A stretch of 64,000 nt of DNA from Notospermus geniculatus. Taxonomy: Eukaryota; Nemertea; Pilidiophora; Heteronemertea; Lineidae. Numbering within the stretch: the first letter of the stretch is position 1; each line of letters begins with the position of its first letter. The position numbers and the translations under genes are program-made. The stretch is from assembly GCA_002633025.1 (NCBI GenBank), contig NMRB01000609.1, forward strand, positions 46,283 to 110,282, in the 5' to 3' direction. Under the pieces are notes generated by a model. The model was not told the DNA's origin. It made no database searches and saw only the letters and a program-made list of their open reading frames with translations. Below, piece by piece: positions 54,409 through 64,000 of the stretch.

Positions 54409-55224
54409 CGGAAGGAAGGTCCTGAAACCATCATCACTTAATGCATAGATAACTACATGTAATATATTTGCTACACGGACATGCCGGCTAACAATGGCTT
54501 CACGGTTGCGAACTCTTTGTGACGCCATTTTCAGTCGTTGTGTGTCCGCGTAGCGTGTACATTTACATCTACATTGTATGTATTTGCAGCCTATTGGACA
54601 CGTTACTTGATAATAAATCTCATGCATTTGCTGATTAATGTGTCTTGTGTTGGTGGAGTAACTCCCGTTTCTTTGTGTGGGGTGTTAGGAAAAAACCCAA
54701 TATTTGAACCGACCCTGTCAGTCAATACAGGGAATGCATTAGGGGCTTATTAGGAGTAAACATGAATTAGGAGTTGGTATTTGACAGCACGATGCTCTTT
54801 CATCACAAGGTTGACCGTCATTGATTGCACAGAAGCCTTGATGTAAACCGGTTCCCTCATAAAAGCTCGGTTTCCACCTCCTGAACATCGCACAGCAACA
54901 ACATTCAGTCGCCATTGATCTCTCTCACTCCGATTGATGGAATCATACCAGAGCAAATTAAGCCAGAATGATTTTCATCTGGTTGTCATTCATTTGGTCG
55001 CCGGACACAAGTCAATGTGTCAGCTGGTATTCAGGTCTTATGAATTCTCCTGACATTCTCCTCATCACGATTCCTGAACGGATATTACAACCTGGATAGA
55101 AAAAGAAAATGGTGTCAGAGGAAACGTACGAAGATCACATGTCTTCTTTTCTGCTGTATACTTTCCAAACTCACAGTACCAGCTTAGCTGAGCAGCTTGA
55201 ATTAAGCCATTCAGATACTGACCT
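54409..55224 (+). other. 3' region of FN2-H and unique insertion
   Basis: Up to about 54663 it matches the 3' region of gene E. Then about 560 bp has no counterpart there and no recognised content, before the duplicated segment resumes. Confidence 0.5.
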
Positions 55225-55750
55225 GCCCCTACTTAGCAATGGCAAGTAGATGTTGAGCTTCCTCAAAAACGCTCAGCGTTAGTAGTCAGTAAGCCGTGCA
55301 GGTGTCATTGGTATTTCTTATCTAAAACATTGTAACCGAATGGATGAATGTATGCCACCATCGCTAATGATACGGCACCAAAACCAGATATAGATATGAT
55401 ATTCGCGTGTCATTATCAAAGTTGCGTGTTCTCTTCTCTTGCTCTTAGTGTCATCCCACGCATTTTACATCAGAAAAACCCATCATTATTTTACCATCCA
55501 ATGAACGAGGTATGCAATTACTTACATCACCTACAAAGGTAGGTTGCTAATCTCGATTCAGTGTTAGTTGCCATCAAGGAAGTAAGATGTTTTCCTGATA
55601 ACAATGTCCCATCACCAAACCTTTGAGATCAAGATGACTTTGGATATCATGCTGGGCTTGATAAAGACTGACCTTCAGGCCGCCTGCAGCTTTCTTTTTG
55701 GGCGTGACCTTTGGAACAAATCCTTTCTGGTTTCCTTTCTTTTTGCCGTC
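55225..55750 (+). repeat. Segmental duplicate downstream of FN2-H
   Basis: Counterpart of 47485-47995. Confidence 0.85.
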
Positions 55751-55763
55751 TGTTGATTAGGCT

Positions 55764-55906
55764 GCGATAAAGGTACGGTTTATAAGGAGACACCGGTTGA
55801 CAGTGCCTTCACGGTCGCGAACCCTTTGAGAAGCCTTTGTTAACAGGTGTGAAAGGAAAGTGTCCCCAAGAAAACTGTCCGCGTACCGTACCTTTATTTA
55901 ATCGCA
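55764..55906. repeat. MITE with TGCGATAAAGGTACGG ends
   Basis: Imperfect inverted ends; internal TTCACGGTCGCGAA..GAAGCC motif links it to 21051-21184 and the 3' UTR elements of E and H. Confidence 0.7.
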
Positions 55907-56593
55907 CCCTTTTGGGGATTGCCAAGTGATATGGGTATCTATCACAGACATTCATGCCTGGCGTCCATTTTGACCAGCAGTGTGTACTTAAAGTACATGA
56001 TTGTGCAGTACTATACTGTTTGGTCGGCAACTTTTATTGCACAGCAAAGTGATGTGACATTTACTTGTTTACGTGCAGATCGTTTTCAGGGAATTGCATT
56101 GCTCAGGGTTTCTCTGAATCCAGTGTCGGTGAAGCCAGTTAACAACAGCCGACTGTGATAAAGATAAAGCTTGTCAACAAAATCAGGAGCTGAATTTGGC
56201 GTAGGCCACCTAATCTTATTTCGACTTTGTTTTGCAGAGAATGGCTTGCAACAAAGCATTTTTCTTGAAGGGCCTGTTCACAGTGGATCATCACGTGACC
56301 ATGGGGCACAACGCAGGGGAACTGGAGTCGACTTTCCTTTGTCCTGTGGCATGATAGGGGAGAAATGTATTACATCCACCCCTATTCATAACCCAGGACA
56401 AAAGAAAGGTCGAGTTCCATTTTCCGTGCATATGCCCCGTATGGTCCAATTACTAGTATTCACTTTCGTGCACATGTCCCGTACATGGTCACCTGTACGA
56501 TTCATACCAGCGCGCCTAGCGGATAAATGGCACTGGTTCCTCCATTTCGCTGACTTGATAAACTCTTATGACAAAAACTAGATGTGAAACAAA
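55907..56593. other. No supported gene
   Basis: A good acceptor (TTGTTTTGCAG) before an ATG at 56241 opens a 37-codon ORF, but no domain, homologue in the window or donor supports it. Confidence 0.35.
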
Positions 56594-56741
56594 GATCATA
56601 AAGGTGAAAAGAGGAGAACATGGATCATCAGATCATGAAGGTGAAAAGAGGAGAACATGGATCATCAGATCATAAAGGTGAAAAGAGGAGAACATGGATC
56701 ATCAGATCATAAAGGTGAAAAGAGGAGAACATGGATCATCA
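56594..56741 (+). repeat. 37-bp tandem repeat, four copies
   Basis: GATCATAAAGGTGAAAAGAG..ATCATCA unit, four copies with one or two substitutions. Confidence 0.95.
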
Positions 56742-57110
56742 GTCTACATGAAACTCCCACATTCGTGCAAGGAAAACATCGGAAGTAATTCCCTCTATTT
56801 ACCATCCAATTCTACTAAATACCAAAGGTGACATACATTTCAACTTTGTAGAATCACAAAGCAACATCATCCCAGATTGAAAAGCCGGATCATTGGTCTG
56901 TTATCACAAATGTGAGGAGTCCCATTTTTACCTCGGCGTCTCTCAATTTACTAATGGATGTGATCAAACCTACAGTCACCGAGGCCACCAACTCAATCGC
57001 TTCTTCTGTTTGCGGTGGCGCCTGGACGTCGTCTATTGTCTCCTTTTAAGGTGACGCCAGGGTCTTGTATGAACACGTTAACCCATTGCTTTCTCAAAGA
57101 ACTGTTTAAA
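56742..57110. other. Nothing recognised
   Basis: Unique non-coding sequence. Confidence 0.4.
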
Positions 57111-57350
57111 GGCCCGTCTACAACAAGCTTGGACATCATCATACAAATGTATGATGATGTCCAAGCTTGTTGTGGATTTCCGTCTACACAATGCAGCTAA
57201 AAGTTTGAACATCATCATACGTGTTGGATGCTATTCAAGTTTGTTGGGAAAACGGTCCACACCGATAATACGTTTGTCCATGAACATCATCATACAAATG
57301 TATGATGGTGTTTTGAACAAATGTATGATCGTGTATTAGGCCGCGTATCA
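57111..57350. repeat. CATCATCATACAAATGTATGATG hairpin element
   Basis: Contains a 54-bp near-perfect hairpin (57120-57173, ACAACAAGCTTGGACATC arms) and further diverged CATCATCATAC copies to about 57330. Starts TTTAAAGGCCCGTCTACA, like the GTTTACAC family. Confidence 0.7.
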
Positions 57351-57358
57351 ATCAGATT

Positions 57359-57482
57359 AAGTTTTCGCAAAGCCCCCGAAACGCCAACGCGAAGTCTGTC
57401 CTTTTGTTCGGTGCTCTCTTCGTGACACCGAACAATGGGTTTGGCGTTCACGTTGGCGTTTCGGGGGCTTTCGGAAAACTCC
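57359..57482. repeat. GTTTTCGCAAAGCCCCCG MITE, lone copy
   Basis: Inverted ends and GTCCTTTTGTTCGGTGCTCT centre shared with the nested copy at 26795-26918. Confidence 0.88.
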
Positions 57483-58889
57483 CTATTGAAGCTTGCCACT
57501 TCACGTGACTTTCTTAACACGTGTTCGAACAAAAATACGAATGGACGGCTAGGGTAACTCTCATGAACGTATGACTTTAAAGTGCCAGATCATCTCCTAT
57601 GTCAGATCCTGCCCCAATCACATATCTTGTGGGTTAATCCAATAAAGAATAAGTCACGTTCATATCATCAGCCCCTACCTCTGACATTTTCCTCTTCTTT
57701 ATAAAGCTGATCAGCAAGAATCAGGGTAGTTGATGCTCACAATCAAGCCAGTCACTGCTCACATTTCTTTGTCAAAACCTGACAGGTCTCCTATCAGGTC
57801 CATGAAGCCCGCGGTTGTCAGGTTATTAATTTTCCTCCTCTCATTATATTTCTGTAAGGCCATAATTTATTAATTAAGAATGAGGAAGGTTCATTGACAG
57901 AGATCAACTTTACTGAATGACTTTTTGTCGCTGAGTTTTTAATTCAGTTGAATCGTGTGATTGGGAATCGTGTGGTGAGGTAAGGATTCATCCAAAGCCA
58001 TGGCCATTGAATACACTATGGTAACATTCATGTCATAATTGCGATGCTACAATGTATCTGGATGCAGTTTTGGCGAGACTCGGCCTGATGCAGCATGATT
58101 CAGTGTAGTCCACATCGTAGGACAAGGTTGTATCACCAGAGGTCTCATCCTGTCAGGCAGCTGGTTCCTGACGCGTTCACATCCCTGCCACCTATCACTG
58201 TTCTTTTCTATCTTGTTGGCCAAGCTGCCACTTGAACGCTGAGCAAATTGGAGTGAACTTCAATCAAATCAAACATTTGAACACTTGACTCGGTGTGCCT
58301 CATCCATAGTTTTCTCTGGTACATTGTACATGTATTTACCAAACGTTTCTGAAATTGCCCGACTTTGGTATACATGTATTTCAGTGGTATACATGTATTT
58401 CAGCAATTTTTCCTGACGAACTTTTGCATTGGCATCCAAATCCTTTAAAAAGATGGTGTGTGGAGCGGTACCGATGCCAATGGTCGTCAAATCTACTTGC
58501 AGTGTACGGTGTGTACATTAACTTCCTCACATTAGGGCTATACATAATCTACTGCTGGCCAACTCCTTTATATTCTCAAAGAGTTATCTCTTAGCTGTGC
58601 TTGCTTCCCATTGTTTTGTCTTAGAAAAATGATCATTGAGAAATGGAGGTTTCGGCCAATGGCTACCTGGCTAGGCCTTCATTGTGAGCATTACCAGTAC
58701 ACGTACATCGATAATTCATTGAATTCACTACAGCGAGTAATGCACAAGCTGTCACCTGGTGTTGTTCAATATTAACTAGTCTGCTTCGTAAATATTGTGG
58801 AACATCTGTCCATTCACCAGTAATAGTGTGGTAAATCATTTCTCCATTTGCATGCACAAACAGTATACAGTGGTTCACAAGGTTCTACA
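57483..58889. other. No gene recognised
   Basis: 57650-57960 is unique sequence with TTTATTAATTAAGAATGAGG-type homeodomain-like sites; a possible regulatory element by inference only. Confidence 0.35.
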
Positions 58890-59157
58890 CTCTTAGCCGA
58901 AATGGTTCTTTGGTGCCACACCAGGAGAACCCTCTGATTTAAGAACCCTCGGGTTGTTTTTAAGAACCTTTAGAGGTTCCAGATAGAACCTTTCCCGCAG
59001 AAAAGGGTTCTAACTGGAACCTTTATGGGTTCTTTGGCGACAGAAAGGTTCTATATGGAACCCTTTCGGGTTCTTTACAGAGGGTTCTATATAGAACCTT
59101 GGGGTTCCTCTGGTGTAGCACAAAGAACCCCAAAAGAACCTTTTTGGCTAAGAGTGT
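58890..59157. repeat. TACACTCTTAGCC MITE with GGTTCTATATGGAACC repeats
   Basis: Inverted ends TACACTCTTAGCC..GGTTCTTT and an interior made of alternating GGGTTCTA / TAGAACC dyads. Elements with CACTCTTA ends and this interior are common in aquatic animal genomes. Confidence 0.88.
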
Positions 59158-60934
59158 AAAGACTAAAATAGTTACCTACAGATGCCATATAGGCTAGTAG
59201 CTCCCTCTTCAGCGCTGGAGTGGAAGTGAGAAATTACGTGAGGTAGGTCTACGCCTGCCTGCCTCACCCCAGTGATCGAATAATTTGTCATTTTCTGAGT
59301 GTTCACCAGTTTTGTTGCCCACAGAGGCAATGGTAGTCTCGACTGAATAAAAATGTCAGTACAGAGTGATTTACAGAGTGTTTGTTGCTACTGCAAATTT
59401 ACTTGCTTCAGATTACACTTGCACCAGCGATTTCATTCAGGAAATCAATTTCTTCGCACAAGGACTCGACTAAAGTGATTTCACCGTGCCATTATCGCTT
59501 TTCACTCTTGCAGCTGGTCTACACCCGATGAAACTACAGTAAACATTCATCTGATAATTGAGATTATTTGGACGTAAAGTCTGGTAATGTTGTGCAGCAG
59601 AAAAATATGAAAGGAATGAAACTGTGGCCGTGTGATATACAGCAAAAAAGTGGACGCTGGCGTTCCTGCATGGAGACCTGCTGCAGTTTGATGAAAGGTG
59701 TTGGACAGACGGCTGGGGAGGAGGGGGAATGGGATGTAGAAGGCCTCTATGGTACCTCGGCCCTAGTAGATGGTGTAAAGGCTTTTCATCAAGCAGTGGC
59801 CCATTTGAAATTGTTTTGAACAATACATTCACAGCTGGTTCGGTGGGCCACAGATGGCTCATTGAATTCAGCAGCAAAAATACCCAGCACATGTATATCA
59901 ACAAAAGTTCATTAACACAAAACTATTTTTTAAAGAAACAAATTGTACTAGCAAGATCCTTGCTGCTGATATGCATCGGATAATTCAATTCCTGTTCAGA
60001 ATTACACAACCAGTAACTGGTAACACATAACTAGTCTCGCTTTAGCCAGACGCTACGGGCTCACCCCTTTCGGTAAATCACACTCCGCGTCTGGTTCTTT
60101 TAGAGATTAACAGTCGTGAAGACCGCGTGGTTGCAGCACGGGTCCTTGGGTTTTCCCAACCTCGCTCGCTTTTTGACAATATGGCGAGTGGCCCAAGGTT
60201 GTCTGAGCGAACTATACCCCTGGGGCCGAGGTTGGGTTTTTCCTGGAAGTAATTTCCGCGGGAATTATCAAACTCGTCCCCAGTGGGTTTACGTTCCTAA
60301 CACCACTGGAAAGGGCTGACGACTTCAGGAATACTGCGCATGCGCGATATACTAATTTATGAGGCGAATCACACTGAGCTGGCACCCGCGGCATGATGTT
60401 CCCAACTAAACTATTCGTTTGAAATTGCTCTAATACTCAAACAACTTCGTGTTTTGGGTGTATTATATGACTCGTTAGGCATATATGATATTTTTCAGTC
60501 ATCGAAGAACGAAATATTGTGGGAAACAGACATTTTGGCACGCTGCCAGCGGTTGACCAGAAATTTTGGTCAGATCGCAGCCCTTTCCAGAGATATCCTC
60601 GGATGAGGTAGATCTGGGTACGAGATTGGGGAATTATGAGTGAGAAAGCGTGGTGATTGGCTGGAGCCAGTGGAGCGCCATCTAGTGGTGTTACCGGCTT
60701 TTGAGCCCCAAATGTGCCAGTGTGTAGGAGACCGGGACGTCGGATACACACTGGGGCCGAGTGTAACACATAACAGGCAATCGCACAATCTGCTTCAAAA
60801 ATCTGGCGAGGGAGGGAGAGATAGTTTATTTTCTCATAAAACGATAGAAAATGAAATAAACGAAATGGATTCAAAAAAATAAAAAATACCGGATAAAAGT
60901 AAAATAAAAAAAAATGATATAAAAATAAAAAATA
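59158..60934. other. No gene recognised
   Basis: Minus-strand ORFs here (for example across 60437-60994) run through low-complexity AT-rich sequence and lack domain features. Confidence 0.4.
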
Positions 60935-61007
60935 CCGGGTGCGGACTCGAACCCGGGACCTTCCCCTCCTACGACTAATGGTAAACTTAGCCACTGAGGG
61001 CTAATCG
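60935..61007 (-). repeat. tRNA-derived SINE-like head
   Basis: On the minus strand, TGGCTAAGTTT (60983-60993) resembles an A box and GGTTCGAGTCC (60943-60953) is a perfect B box, followed downstream by an A/T-rich tail at 60840-60934. The acceptor and anticodon stems do not pair well, so a functional tRNA is unlikely. Confidence 0.5.
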
Positions 61008-61727
61008 CAAGGTTCTGTGATCAACTTCGTCGTGTGTATGACACTTCTTCTTTCGTCTCCAAGACTGTCAAAGTAGCGCGACAAAGACTGAAACCAGCCA
61101 GGAATTTCCTTAATTTCAACATCATCTCCGGGAATGTCCTTACATGGTCACTGGGACAAAATTGGTGACATTTTGTAGAGTAAACTGCCTCTGTCTTTTC
61201 GTTAGGGAGTCGTTTCTCGTGCAGTAAATTCATTCCATTTGTGTTAAAGAATGACATATCACGGAGTTTGCCGGTAGAAAATGTGTGCGAGGCATCCTGC
61301 TCCATATTGTAGAAAGATATAGGGGCCTACATCTACAAAATGTCACCAGTTACGTCCCAGTGGCCTATCGTGATCGCAGCATCAGCGAACCCTGATCCTG
61401 AGTGGAGATAGCTAGCTTACACCACTGGATACGCCTCACATTTCCAGTTGTTGATTATGGCCATTGATTCACAACTGTCCAAACATTAAAATTGCTGACA
61501 ACACTCCTCTCTGGTTCTGATGCCTTGAATGAATACGAGACCATCCCTGTTTCCGCAGAAGAAAAGAAACGCTATCTGGATGCCCATCCTTTACCATTCA
61601 ACCACAGCTGTGGCTGTAGGCCCTGGATTGCAGCACATGTCAACACAGAAATAGCCCGCTGATCAATAAGACAGTTTTATGGAAATGAGGAGAAGCTGTC
61701 GTAGGTGGTTATTAACGCACTCCATGC
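61008..61727. other. Nothing recognised
   Basis: No supported exon. Confidence 0.4.
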
Positions 61728-62060
61728 AAGCTTGAGCAGGCTAAATCTGCGATTACATGTACATAGAACTACACAACGGTGGCAAACCTTTTGTGAAGCC
61801 TCTATGAAGCAGTGCAGTTCTGCTGCTAAATAACAAGTACTGTCGCAGCCATTCCAAGAGCAATGCACGTTCAGCATGGCAGCGCATCTAACAAAACCTG
61901 AGCAGGCTACATCTGCGATTACATAGAGCTACACGGTATACGGACACGCCGGTCGCGAAAAGCCTCCCGCCTGGAGCCACCGTTTCTGGCTGCTACATAA
62001 GTCCACCCCAAAAGCAAAGCACATTCTTAGCGTGGCAGCATCTAACAGAAGTGGTAATCA
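61728..62060 (+). repeat. Diverged ~175-bp tandem duplication
   Basis: GAGCAGGCTAAATCTGCGAT (about 61734) and GAGCAGGCTACATCTGCGAT (about 61902) start two diverged copies that share GAAGCCTC and GGCAGC..ATCTAACA blocks. Confidence 0.65.
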
Positions 62061-62414
62061 AACTAGTGTTGTAAAGAAACCTTTCAACTGGACAGATGTG
62101 TCATCCAATCTCCCCATCGAACGGGAAGCTTTATCAGTATGGTCCACAATATCACATGCTCACCAATTTAGTTGAGTTCTTCTCTGATTAGATAACTGCG
62201 TGTGGAGTAAATAGTAAACTATTTTTATATCGTTATGTAGGTCATACTGCTGAGCATATTGGCTAAAACGAAAATCCTCGCCACCTACCGGTAGTCTCGA
62301 TCCTTCGACAACTACATAACGGAGCCATCATAAAATACGGAATGGAACGGAAGACGATGGGAACGAGATTATGGGCTGAAACAGAATGAGGTAGGCCTCC
62401 CTATTCTTGATCGC

Positions 62415-62765
62415 TGGGATATATACATGATCCATTGGGGATACATAATCCATTGTTGCCATGGGAAACAATCTGGGATACATCCATGGTCCACTGTTCT
62501 ATGAGAAACAATCTGAGATTACCCATGGTCGATTGTTGCCATGATAAACAATCTGGGATATATCCATCATCCATTGTTCCTATGAGAAACAATCTGGGAT
62601 ATATCCATGGTCCATTGTTCCTATGAGAAACAATCTCGGATATAACCATCATCCGTTGTTCCTATGAGAAACAATCTGGGATATATCCATCATCCATTGT
62701 TCCTATGAGAAACAATCTGGGATATATCCATGGTCCATTGTTCCTATGAGAAACAATCTGGGGCA
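62415..62765 (+). repeat. 41-bp minisatellite, about eight copies
   Basis: Unit TCCATGGTCCATTGTTCCTA plus GAGAAACAATCTGGGATATA; best preserved at 62560-62760, degenerate on the left. Confidence 0.93.
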
Positions 62766-64000
62766 TTACTTTTCCAAATGATCAATTTCATCTTTGAGTA
62801 ACCATCTCAGGTACATCCATTTACATTTTATTTGAAGAAATACACATGATTCACTTCAGAGAAGAAACTCTGGGGGTGCCTCGTACATTTTCCTCCGAAG
62901 AGAAGTACTCTGTGGGCATCCATAATTCATTCGCTGTTACATGTATCATCAAAAGGAACGTCAATGAAAGTCATCCATTGAGATTCATTCCAACATGAAC
63001 GTGGAACATGATCATGAAATTAAAGAAAATTCAACTCAATCATTCATTAACGGATTTATGAAATGAATTCCTTTCTGACTAATTCTTGTTAGTCATTTCG
63101 CTAACGACATCAAAATGTAATACTTCAGGGTTTTTTTTCATAAAAATGGAGGGTGTACATGAACTCGGCTACAGATCAAAGACGAATTTTGCATGACAGC
63201 GAATGCTGACCAACTCTTCTGGGTTGTGGGAGCAGAATGTGTTGACCCTCTCGGCCGTTCAATGCTTTGTGACGCATACATTTCTTTCATCGACGTACTC
63301 TGTGTTGTAAACAAGATGACCAGGCGAAGATTGTGTACAGAAACTACTCGAGGGTACTCGAGCGCCTAGTGGTCATTTCACAAACATGCTTCCTACACTT
63401 GATTTGTTAGATAAACGATCAAAGGTCCCCGTGAAAGGTCATCGTTCTTTGATGACTTTGTTCGCCAGTATGGCGGAATGTTCTCGGGGGAAAAAATGTC
63501 GGTCGTCCATTTGATGTAATGTACAGGCAACAGTACATGTGGTTCATTTTTTGTGTCCTCCTACTTTTCAATACCATACCTTTATTTTTCCATATCTCTC
63601 ACAAGGCAACAACAAAAAACGCTTTCTTTCTCCAGTGCCAGTTTTTTCGCTTTTCATATGGTTTTCGGCCGACACGAAAACGTGGGGGTCCGAGAGGGGT
63701 GTTCGGTCGTCGCTGTAATCATTGCGTGTGAGATTCCAGGTCATCCTATTCCTCATGTGTTTGGCTCTTCGGTGGTAAATACGGGTTATTGATAAGCACC
63801 GTGCTCAAACTCCATGAACCATTTTACTGGACGATACGACCACTCAACTTTCCGGTGTTGTGAGTTACATCAGCCAAGTTGGGTTTGATTTCTGAGTTTG
63901 CTGGGCATTCTGTGGGGAAGGTAGCTTTTATGAGAGCCTGCTTTTGACCGTTCAGTGCCCAATGAAGACTTCCAGCTTAAATCTGTAGACCCACATGTGA
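62766..64000. other. No gene recognised
   Basis: The first ~150 bp contain diverged relatives of the minisatellite theme (ATCCATTT..GAAGAAATACAC). The remainder shows nothing I can support. Confidence 0.4.

Noticed and set aside
56171-56581. 136-codon ORF and a 37-codon ORF after a good acceptor at 56237
   Set aside because: No recognisable motif, no donor, and no homologue among other loci in the window.
60437-60994. 185-codon minus-strand ORF
   Set aside because: Runs through AT-rich low-complexity sequence and the SINE-like head. No domain, poor composition, no splice context.
62415-62765. CRISPR-like array
   Set aside because: Units are contiguous with no unique spacers, and the host is an animal. 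It is a minisatellite.

Overview
The window is nuclear DNA of an animal, most probably a marine invertebrate such as an amphioxus, hemichordate, echinoderm or lophotrochozoan; I cannot fix the phylum from the sequence. The reasons are GT-AG introns, a class A GPCR, animal extracellular modules (fibronectin type II, PAN/Apple), AATAAA signals, microsatellites, and a very high load of short inverted-repeat (MITE-like) elements and GTC-rich interspersed repeats. Assembly gaps lie at 3835-4158 and 24766-24876, with single Ns at 311, 22457 and 49337.

Layout. 0-5.6 kb: repeats, no recognisable gene. 5.6-6.6 kb (+): an intact intronless GPCR. 6.6-20.4 kb: almost no coding signal, several repeats and MITEs. 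20.4-27.7 kb (+): first half of a tandem family of tiny secreted proteins, each one signal peptide plus one FN2-like domain (genes A and B, pseudogene C). 27.7-31.8 kb: MITEs. 31.9-36.6 kb (-): a secreted PAN/Apple protein built from phase-1 cassette exons, including an 18-nt microexon. 37.9-39.5 kb: repeats and a small duplicated coding-like remnant. 40.1-42.6 kb (-): a two-exon type II membrane LicD/fukutin-like enzyme. 43.1-54.4 kb (+): second half of the FN2 family (genes D, E, F, G, H). 54.4-64 kb: duplicated non-coding DNA, tandem repeats, MITEs and a tRNA-derived SINE-like piece, with no supported gene.

The most interesting system is the FN2 mini-gene array. The copies share one architecture: a conserved promoter-plus-5'-exon module ending at a GT donor, a signal-peptide exon whose ATG lies one base after its splice acceptor, and a single phase-1 exon for the FN2-like domain. 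The 5' exon carries a conserved upstream ORF starting MSLLDS or MNLLDS. The array is in active turnover: C is a pseudogene, E and H are near-identical duplicates, the G locus sits inside the first intron of H, and an interspersed repeat has split the promoter of E. The FN2 domains are non-canonical, and one subgroup (E, G, H) has an odd number of cysteines. The function is unknown. Extracellular FN2 and PAN proteins next to a LicD-type glycan-modifying enzyme may share a cell-surface or secretory theme, but that is inference.
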